Below, one piece after another: positions 17,187-26,694 of a DNA stretch of 64,000 bases. Origin of the DNA: JAIVGV01 sp032229975 (lineage in GTDB: Bacteria > Acidobacteriota > Blastocatellia > Pyrinomonadales > Pyrinomonadaceae); the NCBI GenBank assembly GCA_032229975.1, contig JAVXVG010000030.1:1-64000 (forward strand), written 5' to 3'. Under the pieces are notes generated by a model. That model ran no database searches. It was not told the DNA's origin and saw nothing but the letters and a program-made list of their open reading frames with translations. The number at the start of each line of letters is the position of its first letter. The stretch's first letter is position 1. Both the position numbers and the translations under genes were made by a program.

Positions 17187-18071
17187 TCACGCCGTCGCCG
17201 TCGCGCCGAGGGCGTCTTTCATCGCCTGCCCGATGTCGGCGGGCGATTTGACGACGCGGATGCCTGCGGCGGTGAGCGCGGCCATCTTCTCTTCCGCCGT
17301 GCCCTTGCCACCGGAGATGATGGCCCCCGCGTGGCCCATGCGACGGCCGGGTGGCGCGGTCTGTCCGGCGATGAAGGCGACGATGGCCTTCGACACGTTC
17401 TCGCGCGCGTACTCCGCCGCTTCCTCTTCCGCCGTCCCGCCGATCTCGCCGATCATGACGATGCCCTCGGTCTCCGCGTCGGCTTCAAAGAGCGCGAGCG
17501 CATCGAGGTGCGTCGTGCCGATGATGGGATCGCCGCCGATGCCAATGGCGGTTGACTGGCCCAAGCCGAGCGCGGTCAACTGGCCCACCGCTTCATACGT
17601 CAGCGTGCCTGAGCGCGAGACGACGCCGATGCGGCCCTCTTTGTGAATGTGTCCGGGCATGATGCCGATCTTGCACTTGCCGGGCGAGATGACGCCGGGG
17701 CAGTTGGGCCCGATGAGCCGCGTCGCTGTCCCTTCAAGAAAGCGTTTGACCTTCACCATGTCGAGCGCGGGGATGCCCTCTGTGATGCAGACGACGAGCG
17801 GTATCCCTGCGGCGGCCGCTTCGATGATCGCGTCCGCCGCGAACGGCGGCGGCACGTAGATCACACTTGCGTTCGCGCCCGCATCCTTCACAGCCTGCTC
17901 GACCGTGTTGAAGACGGCGATGCCTTCGTGCTTCGTCCCGCCCTTGCCCGGCGTGACGCCGCCGACGACGTTCGTCCCATACTCCACCATCTGCTTCGTG
18001 TGGAACGAACCCTCTTTGCCCGTGATGCCCTGCACGACGAGGCGCGTATTTTTATCGACGAGAACGCTCAA
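17187..18071 (-). CDS. sucD: Succinyl-CoA synthetase alpha subunit
   Basis: 294 residues. With SucC it converts succinyl-CoA, phosphate and NDP to succinate, CoA and NTP in the TCA cycle. The CoA-binding N-terminus (VVQGITGKEGSFHT) and the phosphohistidine loop RRMGHAGAII (H247) are intact. I place the start at a TTG (18071), since the protein then begins MSVLVDKNTR like its relatives and AGGAG precedes at 8 nt; the frame is open to 18260. Its partner sucC is 2.1 kb upstream on the same strand rather than adjacent. Confidence 0.94.
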   Translation of the reverse strand: MSVLVDKNTRLVVQGITGKEGSFHTKQMVEYGTNVVGGVTPGKGGTKHEGIAVFNTVEQAVKDAGANASVIYVPPPFAADAIIEAAAAGIPLVVCITEGIPALDMVKVKRFLEGTATRLIGPNCPGVISPGKCKIGIMPGHIHKEGRIGVVSRSGTLTYEAVGQLTALGLGQSTAIGIGGDPIIGTTHLDALALFEADAETEGIVMIGEIGGTAEEEAAEYARENVSKAIVAFIAGQTAPPGRRMGHAGAIISGGKGTAEEKMAALTAAGIRVVKSPADIGQAMKDALGATATA

Positions 18072-18168
18072 CGCTCTTGCTCCTATGAAGACGAATTTTT
18101 CGAGCCTGTTTTGAACGCGCAGTATAACACGCGTGAACTGAAAGACTGAGCGCGTTGTCGCAAGCAAC

Positions 18169-19572
18169 TCAGTCGAGTTCGACTCGCTCACCGTACTGCG
18201 GCACTTCCACCGTCCACCCGTAAGCCTCGCGTATGTGCTGGGCCATCGCTTCAGCAGCAACGGGCTCGCCGTGCGTGGTGAAGGCGCGACGCGGCGCGGC
18301 GGTCATGGTCGAGAGCCAGCGCAGGACTTCCTTCCAATCAGCGTGGGCCGAGAAGCCGCCGATGCGTTCGACGCGACAGCGCACTGGGATGTTGTGTTTG
18401 AAGATCGAGACTTCGCGCGCGCCGTCTTCGATGCGACGGCCGATTGTGCCAGCCGCTTGATAGCCGACGAAGACGACGGTTGAGTTCGCGTCCGGCAGAT
18501 AACGTTGCGCGTGATGCAGCACGCGCCCGCCCGTCATCATGCCTGATGCCGAGATGATGATGCGCGTCCCCGTCTCTTCGTTCAAACGCTTCGACTCTTC
18601 GCGCGAGGCAGCCGTGACCATCGAGTGCGTGCGAAGCGGTTGTTGATGGCCGGCGATAACGCTCGCGTACTCCGCGTCCTGCTCTTCCGTGTGGCTGCCG
18701 TAAACCTGCGTGGCCGCCGCCGCCATCGGCGAATCGACGCGCACGGGCAGGATCGGAATCTTCTTCTCGTCTTCGAGTTCGCGTATGAGGTAGATCAACT
18801 CCTGCGTGCGACCGACGGCGAAGGCGGGGATGAGCACGACGCCGCCGCGCTCCCGCGTCTCGTTGATGATCTGCGCGAGCTTGATCTTCGGATCGGTCGG
18901 ATCGTGCAAGCGATCTCCATAAGTCGATTCGCAGAGCAGATAGTCGCACGCGGGCGGGGGCTCAGGGTCTTTGATGATCGGCTGATCGTAGTGGCCCAGA
19001 TCGCCTGAGAAGAGTATGCGACGGCCCTTGCCGTCCTGTCCGGCCCCATTGATCTCGACGAGCACGAGACTCGATCCCAAGATGTGACCGGCGACGCGAA
19101 ACGACGCCTTGATCCCTTGCGCGACCTGCACAGGCTCGCCTGTGTTCGCTTGCGGCTGGACGAGTTTCAAAGTCTCGCGCGCGTCGTCTTCGGTGTAGAG
19201 CGGGAGTGCGGGTTGATGATTCGAGAGGTTATGCCGGTTGCGATAGTCCGCATCCTCTTCCTGTATGCGTGCAGCGTCGGTCAGCAGAATCTTGAGCAGG
19301 TCTGCCGTGCCGCGCGAGCAATAGACGGGCCCTCGGAAGCCTTGCGCGACGAGTCGCGGCAGGTAGCCCGTGTGATCGATGTGCGCGTGCGTGATGAGCA
19401 CGGCGTCGATCTCCTCGGGGCGAAACGGCGGGTCTTGCCAGTTGCGATCTTTCAACTCGCGCAGGCCCTGAAACATTCCGCAGTCAACCAACACGCGGGC
19501 ACGATCCGACTCGATCAAATACTTCGAGCCCGTCACCGTGCCGACCCCGCCCCAGAAAGTCAGAGACGCCAT
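18169..19572 (-). CDS. Metallo-beta-lactamase/beta-CASP ribonuclease
   Basis: 467 residues with the complete set for an RNA-processing MBL enzyme: HAHIDH zinc motif (62-67), GHILGSS, SGDLGHYD, the beta-CASP domain (about 230-380) with AFAVGRTQE and SASGMMTGGR, and the closing FSAHAD. Closest in type to the bacterial/archaeal CPSF-73-like group (COG1236). It is expected to cut RNA endo- or 5'-exonucleolytically. GGAGG lies 5 nt before the ATG. It is one of the two genes separating sucC from sucD. Confidence 0.9.
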   Translation of the reverse strand: MASLTFWGGVGTVTGSKYLIESDRARVLVDCGMFQGLRELKDRNWQDPPFRPEEIDAVLITHAHIDHTGYLPRLVAQGFRGPVYCSRGTADLLKILLTDAARIQEEDADYRNRHNLSNHQPALPLYTEDDARETLKLVQPQANTGEPVQVAQGIKASFRVAGHILGSSLVLVEINGAGQDGKGRRILFSGDLGHYDQPIIKDPEPPPACDYLLCESTYGDRLHDPTDPKIKLAQIINETRERGGVVLIPAFAVGRTQELIYLIRELEDEKKIPILPVRVDSPMAAAATQVYGSHTEEQDAEYASVIAGHQQPLRTHSMVTAASREESKRLNEETGTRIIISASGMMTGGRVLHHAQRYLPDANSTVVFVGYQAAGTIGRRIEDGAREVSIFKHNIPVRCRVERIGGFSAHADWKEVLRWLSTMTAAPRRAFTTHGEPVAAEAMAQHIREAYGWTVEVPQYGERVELD

Positions 19573-19622
19573 GCGTTCCTCCGTAGCAACTCAACAAGTT
19601 TGAATACGTTTTATCTTCCTTC

Positions 19623-19677
19623 GCGTCTTTGCGCCTCCAGCGTGAGAATGATTTTCACGCTGGAGGCGCAAAGACGC
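19623..19677. repeat. 23-bp perfect hairpin in the intergenic gap
   Basis: 19623-19645 pairs perfectly with 19655-19677 around a 9-nt loop. The arm reads as CGTCTTTGCG plus CCTCCAGCG. The 7-bp phase is less clear here than at the other loci, and no T-tract follows. It lies between two minus-strand genes. Confidence 0.8.
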
Positions 19678-19700
19678 AAAGGAGAAGATTCTAATAAGCC

Positions 19701-20114
19701 TTACTTCTTCTCACCCTTTTCAACGACGATGGTTGCCGCGTAGTCTTCCGACTTCGGCAGACCGTGGATCGAAGGCGCGGGCGTCAGTTGCGCGAGCGCG
19801 ATCTTGTAGCCGCCGAACTCGTACACGTTCGGCTCAAGGTTCGTGTTGAGATCGAACTCGACGCATTCGTCCTTCGAGTTGCGCGCGATCAAGTGGACGC
19901 GCGCGTTGCCAGCCCAGATGCACTTCGCGCCGTCGGGGCAGCGCGAGTCTTGCGTCACGGCGACGAAGCCGATCTTCAAATCCACGCCCTTGAGTTTGAT
20001 CTCCTTGCCTTGCCTGACGACGACTCCGCCCGGCACGCGCGCGTCGCGCTCCTGCGCCGACGCCGACGGCACGCACAGCAGCAACAGCAGCGGCAACAGC
20101 TTCCAAAGTTTCAT
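19701..20114 (-). CDS. Small exported protein of unknown function
   Basis: 137 residues. Signal peptide (KLWKLLPLLLLLCVPSASA), then a beta-rich domain. The segment SRCPDGAKCIWAGNARVHL has two cysteines that could form a disulfide; a third lies in DECVEFDL. I have seen the RCP..(x)..CIWAGNA pattern in small exported proteins of Acidobacteria and Bacteroidetes without a known role. GGAGG precedes the ATG. It sits between sucC and the beta-CASP RNase. Confidence 0.7.
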   Translation of the reverse strand: MKLWKLLPLLLLLCVPSASAQERDARVPGGVVVRQGKEIKLKGVDLKIGFVAVTQDSRCPDGAKCIWAGNARVHLIARNSKDECVEFDLNTNLEPNVYEFGGYKIALAQLTPAPSIHGLPKSEDYAATIVVEKGEKK

Positions 20115-20161
20115 CACTTCCTCCGCCCTACATTACCGTTCACTCAGCACTCAGTACTTTG

Positions 20162-21323
<1,162 letters not shown>

Positions 21324-21341
21324 TCGAAACCTCGTAGAGAA

Positions 21342-21414
21342 GCAGTCAGCAATCAGTCGTCGGCACTCAGTTTTGAATGCTCCCCGGCTGAGCGTCGAAT
21401 GCTGAGTGCTGAGT
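21342..21414. repeat. Heptamer-phased inverted repeat (CAG-type, degenerate copy)
   Basis: Left arm 21342-21370 and right arm 21386-21414 pair imperfectly. The loop begins TTTTGAATGCT, and the right arm GGCTGAGCG matches the element at 1981-2057, so the two share ancestry. It lies just upstream of sucC. Confidence 0.7.
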
Positions 21415-21493
21415 GAATTTTTGGATCGCCGCGAGTGTAGCCGCACGCAGCGCGCGTCGGCAAGGCGGGGCGGCTCGCGACTTTTGAAATAGC

Positions 21494-21524
21494 TTGTGAA
21501 TGCGTCGCCCGCGTGCAATATAAT
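21494..21524 (+). promoter_or_regulatory. Probable promoter of the deoxyribosyltransferase-like gene
   Basis: A consensus TATAAT (21519-21524) has a TTGTGA 19 bp upstream, longer than ideal. The predicted leader is about 50 nt and contains a Shine-Dalgarno. Confidence 0.45.
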
Positions 21525-21580
21525 GCAGATGTTTTTCGACTTGTGGAGCGACAACGATTCCTGCTCGCGTGAGGTGTCTG

Positions 21581-22048
21581 ATGGCCGACGTTAAGAAGCG
21601 CATCTACTTTGCAGCCCCGCTCTTCACACAAGCTGAGTGGATGTGGAACGCGCGGCTGGCTGAGGAGTTGCGCGCGCGCGGCATCGAAGTGCTGCTGCCG
21701 CAAGAGACCGCCGCACCGATGCTCAACGACCCGTCGAAGTTCGACGCGCAGAAGCTCTTTGAGACGAACATCGAGGAGATCGACAAGGCGAAGGTCGTGC
21801 TCGCCATCTTCGATCAAGCCGATCCAGACTCCGGCACGTGCTGGGAGTGCGGCTATGCCTTCAAGGCTGGCTATCCCGTCATCGGATTGAGGACTGACAT
21901 TCGCGGCGGCGGCGACGACGATAAAAGTCGCGGCGTGAACCTCATGCTCTCACGATCCTGTCGCGTCTTCGTCCTCGTTCCGCTCGGCAAACGCGAAGAC
22001 CTCGCGTGGGTGGCCCAACAGGTCTTCGATAAGCTGAGCGCGCTCTGA
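21581..22048 (+). CDS. Nucleoside 2-deoxyribosyltransferase-like protein
   Basis: 155 residues. The fold signature is clear: KKRIYFAAPLFTQAEWMWN at the N-terminus, IEVLLPQE, NIEEIDKAKVVLAIFDQADPDSGTCWECGYAFKAGYPVIGLRTD, which holds the catalytic Glu (WECGYA) of this family. The enzymes exchange bases on 2'-deoxynucleosides or hydrolyse them, as part of nucleotide salvage. GAGG lies 6 nt before the ATG. It is divergently transcribed from sucC. Substrate is not predictable. Confidence 0.85.
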   Translation: MADVKKRIYFAAPLFTQAEWMWNARLAEELRARGIEVLLPQETAAPMLNDPSKFDAQKLFETNIEEIDKAKVVLAIFDQADPDSGTCWECGYAFKAGYPVIGLRTDIRGGGDDDKSRGVNLMLSRSCRVFVLVPLGKREDLAWVAQQVFDKLSAL

Positions 22049-22172
22049 GTCAGTCGCGGCGTCAACCCGCGTCGGCTCTCACATATCGGCGAGGGCGCGT
22101 GGTAAACTTTGCCTTCGCGCGTTTCGTATCATCAATCGGCCTACAGTCTCGATAAATCTCTAAGGAGCTTCA

Positions 22173-24209
22173 ATGAACCGTCCGAGTAACAAGCTATTCG
22201 TGCCTTTGATCACGATCATGCTCGCCGCCTCCGTGCTCTTCGCGCAGACGACGGGCCATGGCGGGATCGATCTCGCCAACCTCGACAAGAGCGTCAACCC
22301 CTGCAACGACTTTTACCAGTTTGCCAACGGCGGCTGGCTCGCCAAGAATCCGATCCCTGCTGCCTATCCTGCGTGGGGCGTCGGCAACGTCCTCGACGAG
22401 CAGAACCAGAACACCGTCCGCCAGATCGTCGAAGCCGCCGCGAAGAACGCGAGCGCGACGAAGGGCAGCAACGAGCAGAAGGTCGGCGACTACTACGCCT
22501 CCTGCATGGCCGAAGACAAGATCGAAGCCGCAGGCTTAACGCCGCTCGCTTCAGAGTTCGCGCTCATCGACAAGATCAAAGACCAACGCGACCTGCAAGC
22601 CGAGATCGCGCACCTCTCCGACATCGGCATGAACGTCCCGTTCGGATCGGGATCGAATCAGGATTTCAAAAACGCCTCGGAAGTGATCTTCGGCGTCTCG
22701 CAAGCCGGTCTCGGACTCCCCGACCGCGACTACTACTTCGACGAGAAGCGTCAACCGATCCGCGACGCTTACGTCAAGCACGTCGCCAATATGTTCACGC
22801 TCCTCGGCGATGCGCCCGAACGTGCGGCGACGGAAGCGCAGACCGTGATGACGCTTGAGACGAAACTCGCCAAAGCCTCGATGACACGCGTCGAGCAGCG
22901 CGATCCGGCCAACATCTATCACCGCATGTCGGTCGCGGACTTGCAGAAACTCACGCCGAACTTCGACTGGTCGGCCTTCTTCCACGGCATCGGCTACACG
23001 CAGAAGGCCGACGTGAACGTCGCCGAGCCAGAGTTCTTCAAAGCTGTCAACACTGAACTGACCGCCACGCCCATCGACGATTGGAAGACCTACATGCGCT
23101 GGCAGCGCATCAACTCGGCGGCGTCCGCGCTCTCGAAAAAATTCGTTGACGAGGACTTCAACTTCAAGGGCCGCGTGCTGACCGGCGCGACTGAGCAGCA
23201 GCCGCGTTGGAAGCGTTGCGTGCGTTCGACCGATGGCGCGCTCGGCGAAGCGCTCGGACAGGTTTACGTCGAGAAGGCCTTCCCGCCCGCCGCGAAGGCG
23301 CGCGCGCTTGAGTTGGTCAGAAATCTCGAAGCCGCTTTGAAGACCGACATCGGCACGATCTCTTGGATGAGCGACCCGACGCGCACGCAAGCCGTCGCCA
23401 AGCTCGAAGCCTACATGAACAAGATCGGCTATCCCGACAAGTGGCGCGACTACTCGACGCTCTCGCTTGATCGCGACTCCTTCTTCACAAACCGGATGCG
23501 CGCGAACCACTTCGAGCAGTTGCGCGATCTCGCCAAGATCGGCAAGGCCGTCGATAAGGCCGAGTGGGGCATGACGCCGCCGACGGTCAACGCCTACTAC
23601 AATCCGCAGTTCAACGAGATCGTCTTCCCCGCCGGAATCCTTCAGCCGCCGTTCTTCGATCCCGCAGCCGATGACGCCGTCAATTACGGGGCCATCGGCT
23701 CAGTCATCGGTCATGAGATGACGCACGGCTTCGACGACGAGGGCGCGCAGTTCGACGCGCAGGGCAATCTCAAGAACTGGTTTGCCCCAGCCGATCTCAC
23801 TAGCTTCCACGATCGCACGAACTGCGTCGTCACGCAGTTCAGTGGCTTCCAAGTCGAGCCCGGTCTAAACGAGAACGGCAAGCTCGTCGTCGGCGAATCG
23901 GTCGCAGACTTGGGCGGCTTAGTCATCGCCTACACTGCTTGGCAGAACTCTCTCAAGGGCAAGCCGAAACCTGTGACGATTGACGGCTATACGCCGGAGC
24001 AACGCTTCTTCCTCGCCTACGCACATGGTTGGGCCACCAGCATCCGACCGGAGTTGGCGAGGTTGCTAACGAACGTCGATCCGCATCCGTTGCCGAAGTT
24101 CCGCGTCAACGGGCCACTCTCGAACATGCCGCAGTTCTCCGCAGCCTTCCAGTGCAAGTCGGGCGATCAGATGGTGCGCGCCGATAAGGATCGCTGCGTC
24201 ATCTGGTAA
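22173..24209 (+). CDS. Exported M13-family zinc metallopeptidase (neprilysin/PepO type)
   Basis: 678 residues. Signal peptide (cleavage near VLFAQ), then the M13 N-domain beginning GGIDLANLDKSVNPCNDFYQFANGGW. The C-terminal catalytic domain has NAYYNP, PAGILQPPFFD, the zinc motif HEMTH (514-518) and the third-ligand motif GESVADLGG. It ends in the CVIW sequence common in the family. Expected to cleave oligopeptides in the periplasm or outside the cell. AAGGAG precedes the ATG. The 3' gap carries a hairpin. Confidence 0.94.
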   Translation: MNRPSNKLFVPLITIMLAASVLFAQTTGHGGIDLANLDKSVNPCNDFYQFANGGWLAKNPIPAAYPAWGVGNVLDEQNQNTVRQIVEAAAKNASATKGSNEQKVGDYYASCMAEDKIEAAGLTPLASEFALIDKIKDQRDLQAEIAHLSDIGMNVPFGSGSNQDFKNASEVIFGVSQAGLGLPDRDYYFDEKRQPIRDAYVKHVANMFTLLGDAPERAATEAQTVMTLETKLAKASMTRVEQRDPANIYHRMSVADLQKLTPNFDWSAFFHGIGYTQKADVNVAEPEFFKAVNTELTATPIDDWKTYMRWQRINSAASALSKKFVDEDFNFKGRVLTGATEQQPRWKRCVRSTDGALGEALGQVYVEKAFPPAAKARALELVRNLEAALKTDIGTISWMSDPTRTQAVAKLEAYMNKIGYPDKWRDYSTLSLDRDSFFTNRMRANHFEQLRDLAKIGKAVDKAEWGMTPPTVNAYYNPQFNEIVFPAGILQPPFFDPAADDAVNYGAIGSVIGHEMTHGFDDEGAQFDAQGNLKNWFAPADLTSFHDRTNCVVTQFSGFQVEPGLNENGKLVVGESVADLGGLVIAYTAWQNSLKGKPKPVTIDGYTPEQRFFLAYAHGWATSIRPELARLLTNVDPHPLPKFRVNGPLSNMPQFSAAFQCKSGDQMVRADKDRCVIW

Positions 24210-24231
24210 GCGAGGAATGTAATCAGTAGGG

Positions 24232-24302
24232 GTGAGCACAGCAGGCGGTGAACAGTCGAGATGATGTCTCTTGAATGTTCACCGCCTGACTGCTTGCTGC
24301 TC
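24232..24302. repeat. Intergenic inverted repeat (11-bp core stem)
   Basis: 24244-24254 (GGCGGTGAACA) pairs perfectly with 24276-24286, and the flanks GAGCACAGCA/TGCTTGCTGCTC extend it imperfectly. It lies between the M13 peptidase and the OsmC gene and resembles the CAG-type heptamer elements. Confidence 0.6.
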
Positions 24303-24325
24303 AATCGATCAGGAGGCGACGCGCG

Positions 24326-24742
24326 ATGGACGAAGTGATCGTCACGTCCGGCTTGAATCTGCAAAACGAGATCGGCTACGGCGAGGGCCAGAGCTTCACG
24401 ACCGACGAGCCCCTGCGACTCGGCGGTGACGGCGCAGGCGCAGACCCCTACACGCTCATCCTCGCCGCGCTCGGCAGTTGCATCTCGATGACGCTCACGC
24501 TCTACGCGCGCCGCAAGCAGTGGCCTCTCAAGCGCGTCACCGTGCGACTGCGCCAGCGTCGCATCCATGCGAAGGACTGCGAGGAGTGTGAGACCGAGAC
24601 CGGCAGCTTTGTCCATCGCATCGAGCGACACATCACCATCGAAGGCGACTTAACCGATGAACAGCACGTGCGCCTTCAGGAGATCGCGCACAAGTGTCCC
24701 GTCCACAAGATGCTCACATCCGAGATCGTCATCGCCGACTGA
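24326..24742 (+). CDS. OsmC-family thiol peroxidase-like protein
   Basis: 138 residues. The two redox cysteines of OsmC/Ohr proteins are both present, in LGSCISMTL (about residue 52) and in HKCPVHKML (about 128). The family reduces organic hydroperoxides with lipoyl or other thiols in the cytoplasm. An extra CxxC (KDCEECET, about 90) is not part of the usual core. AGGAGG precedes the ATG. It appears monocistronic. Confidence 0.88.
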   Translation: MDEVIVTSGLNLQNEIGYGEGQSFTTDEPLRLGGDGAGADPYTLILAALGSCISMTLTLYARRKQWPLKRVTVRLRQRRIHAKDCEECETETGSFVHRIERHITIEGDLTDEQHVRLQEIAHKCPVHKMLTSEIVIAD

Positions 24743-24793
24743 AACGACTAAAGACTTTGGCGCATCCGCACGCGGCCCGCGATACTTTTTCGC

Positions 24794-24822
24794 TTGACTC
24801 CGAACTCAACCTCGCATATAAG
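24794..24822 (+). promoter_or_regulatory. sigma70-type promoter of the CAP-domain gene
   Basis: TTGACT (24794-24799), 17 bp, TATAAG (24817-24822). The leader is about 130 nt. Confidence 0.65.
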
Positions 24823-24856
24823 CCTGTGCATTCGATTGCTAGGTCGCACCTAAGGG

Positions 24857-24901
24857 TTCGACCACCCTCGCAAGATTAGCTTAAACATTCGACACCCTCG
24901 C
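24857..24901 (+). repeat. Direct repeat in the CAP-gene leader
   Basis: TTCGACCACCCTCGC (24857-24871) recurs with one base deleted at 24888-24901, 31 bp apart, within the predicted 5' leader. It could be a protein-binding site or a duplicated leader segment. Confidence 0.45.
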
Positions 24902-24960
24902 GGGCTTCCACGGAAGTCAGGCAAGTAGTCCCTTAACCATTTCAAGGAGTCGATTCCCCC

Positions 24961-25662
24961 ATGAACCGCTCGTCGTTCGTCTCGACGCTCGTCTTGCTCT
25001 CCGCCTGTTGTCTCTTCCTTTCAACTTTCATCACGAACAATGTTGACGCGCAGCAGAAGATCGCTGCCAACTCCTATAATCCTTCGCCGCTTGAGAATGA
25101 AGTTCTCGCCGAGATCAATCTCGCGCGGACGCGCCCGCAGGAGTACGTCGCCTATCTCGAACAACTCAGGCCCTACTTCAAAGGCAAGACATTGCAGCTA
25201 CCCGGCCAGCCAGCCTCCGACACGCAGGAGGGCATCGTCGCGCTCGACGAAGCGATCAACGCCTTGCGCGCCATGAAGCCGCAGAGTCCTTACAACTTCT
25301 CTTCCGGCATGAGCCTCGGCGCGAACCTGTTAGTGAAAGAGCAAGGCTTGAAGGGGTTGACCGGACACAAGGGCGTTGACGGCGGCTTCTGCGATCAGCG
25401 ACTCGCGCGCTTCGGACGTATCGAAGGCCCGGTCGGCGAGGCCCTCTCTTACAGCGCGCAGACCGCGCGCCAACGCGTGCTGACGTGGCTCGTCGATGAC
25501 GGCTTCTCGACGCGCGGGCATCGCAACAGCTTGCTCAATTCCGGCTACAAAGTTGCCGGAGTATCCTGCGGCGACCACGCGCGCTTCAGCATGATGTGCG
25601 TCGTTGATTTCGCCAGTGGGTTCTCCGACACGCAAGCCGGCAACGTCGCGCGCAGTTTCTGA
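24961..25662 (+). CDS. Exported CAP (SCP/PR1)-domain protein
   Basis: 233 residues. Signal peptide to about residue 31 (NNVDAQQ). The CAP domain begins LENEVLAEINLARTRPQEYVAYLEQ and ends with CVVDFASGF. Typical features are GHKGVDGGFCDQR, EGPVGEALSYS, RGHRNSLLNSGYKVAGVSCG. Four cysteines could form disulfides. Bacterial CAP proteins are secreted and bind lipids or act at the envelope; no activity is assigned. AAGGAG is upstream. A strong bidirectional terminator follows. Confidence 0.85.
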   Translation: MNRSSFVSTLVLLSACCLFLSTFITNNVDAQQKIAANSYNPSPLENEVLAEINLARTRPQEYVAYLEQLRPYFKGKTLQLPGQPASDTQEGIVALDEAINALRAMKPQSPYNFSSGMSLGANLLVKEQGLKGLTGHKGVDGGFCDQRLARFGRIEGPVGEALSYSAQTARQRVLTWLVDDGFSTRGHRNSLLNSGYKVAGVSCGDHARFSMMCVVDFASGFSDTQAGNVARSF

Positions 25663-25684
25663 AGAAGAGTGTAGTTAGAAGAGA

Positions 25685-25722
25685 AGAAGGCTTCCAACCT
25701 AAACAGGTTGGAAGCCTTCTTT
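25685..25722. terminator. Bidirectional intrinsic terminator
   Basis: A perfect 16-bp stem (25685-25700 with 25705-25720), AAAC loop and short T/A runs on both sides. It separates the plus-strand CAP gene from the minus-strand tRNA. Confidence 0.85.
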
Positions 25723-25724
25723 GA

Positions 25725-25798
25725 TCGGGATGCCGAGATTCGAACTCGGGGCCTCACCCACCCCAAGGGTGCGCGCTACCAGGCTGCGCCACATCCCG
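25725..25798 (-). tRNA. tRNA-Pro (anticodon GGG)
   Basis: 74 nt. Acceptor CGGGATG/CATCCCG with discriminator A, D-arm GCGCAGCCTGGTAGCGC, anticodon stem CACCC/GGGTG around TTGGGGT (anticodon GGG), T-loop GTTCGAAT. The 3' CCA is not encoded. It lies downstream of merR on the same strand, a linkage also seen in proteobacteria (merR-like gene followed by tRNA-Pro). Confidence 0.96.
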
Positions 25799-25876
25799 AA
25801 AACGTTTGCAAGTATCGCCGTAAAATTTTGATTGGTCAACCGCAGCGTGGATCGTGATGACGATACTGATCGAAGA

Positions 25877-26416
25877 CTACTTCGGGTGGCGGCTGAGTGA
25901 AGCGTCTGCACTATCGAGCAGCGAGAGGAGTTCGCCCACCTGTTCGCGCAGGCGACGCAACGCGGCTCGTCGCTCGTCCGTGACAGGATAACTCGGCTGC
26001 GCGGGCGCGGGTTCTCTATCGCTCGCGTAAGTCGGCGCGGTGTGGCGCGCGGGGAGCGTGGGCGTTGCGACGGATTGTGTATTGACTTGCGTATCCTGCT
26101 GCTCGGCGGCGAGAGCCGCGCTCATCTCAGGCGTCACCACCTTAAGCTTGCTTGCGCCGCGAATCTCGGTCGAGAGTTTCTTCTTCGCGCCCGCGATGGT
26201 GAACTGATCCTCGTAGAGCAGTTCCTTGATGCGCAAGACCATCTCCACGTCGCGTCGCCTGTAAGTGCGCTGACCCGCGCGATTCTTCTGCGGCGCGAGC
26301 GTCGGAAACTCCGACTCCCAGTAGCGCAGCACGTGCGCCTGTATCCCCGTGATGTCGCAGACCTCCCCGATCTTGAAGAAGAGTTTTTCGGGAATGTGGA
26401 CAGCCGCGCGATTCAT
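25877..26416 (-). CDS. MerR-family transcriptional regulator
   Basis: 179 residues from the ATG at 26416; the open frame extends to 26473 without a better start. The N-terminus has the MerR winged helix: FFKIGEVCDITGIQAHVLRYWESEFPTLAP...RTYRRRDVEMVLRIKELLYEDQFTIAGAKKKL. A Pro/Ala/Thr-rich linker leads to a C-terminal helix with coiled-coil character (about 145-170), presumably for dimerisation. There are no conserved metal-binding cysteines, so the signal is unknown; it is of the short MerR type often found next to tRNA-Pro. A sigma70 promoter is identified upstream. Confidence 0.88.
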   Translation of the reverse strand: MNRAAVHIPEKLFFKIGEVCDITGIQAHVLRYWESEFPTLAPQKNRAGQRTYRRRDVEMVLRIKELLYEDQFTIAGAKKKLSTEIRGASKLKVVTPEMSAALAAEQQDTQVNTQSVATPTLPARHTAPTYASDREPAPAQPSYPVTDERRAALRRLREQVGELLSLLDSADASLSRHPK

Positions 26417-26500
26417 CTTCGGGAGTCCTCTGCTGATGGAGACTTCTAGGGAACTGTCTTGCCGATGCCTCAAGGGAGGGGCGTGCTGAATGCTGCGCCG

Positions 26501-26529
26501 ATGTTAACCGCGACCGGCTCGCGTGTCAA
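26501..26529 (-). promoter_or_regulatory. sigma70-type promoter of merR (and possibly tRNA-Pro)
   Basis: On the minus strand TTGACA (26524-26529), 17 bp, TAACAT (26501-26506). The predicted start near 26494 leaves a leader of about 78 nt. Confidence 0.65.
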
Positions 26530-26694
26530 TCTTCTTTTGCTTACTTAAGACGACTACAGAGCGGAATTTATGAGGCGAGACCTGATGACGTTCCTGAGCG
26601 GGTGTGGAAAACTTTTAGAGACTGGAAGCTAACCCTATCCTTTAACTTTTTCTGCGACCTATATAACTCACCATGCGCCTCACCCTGCTAACTA

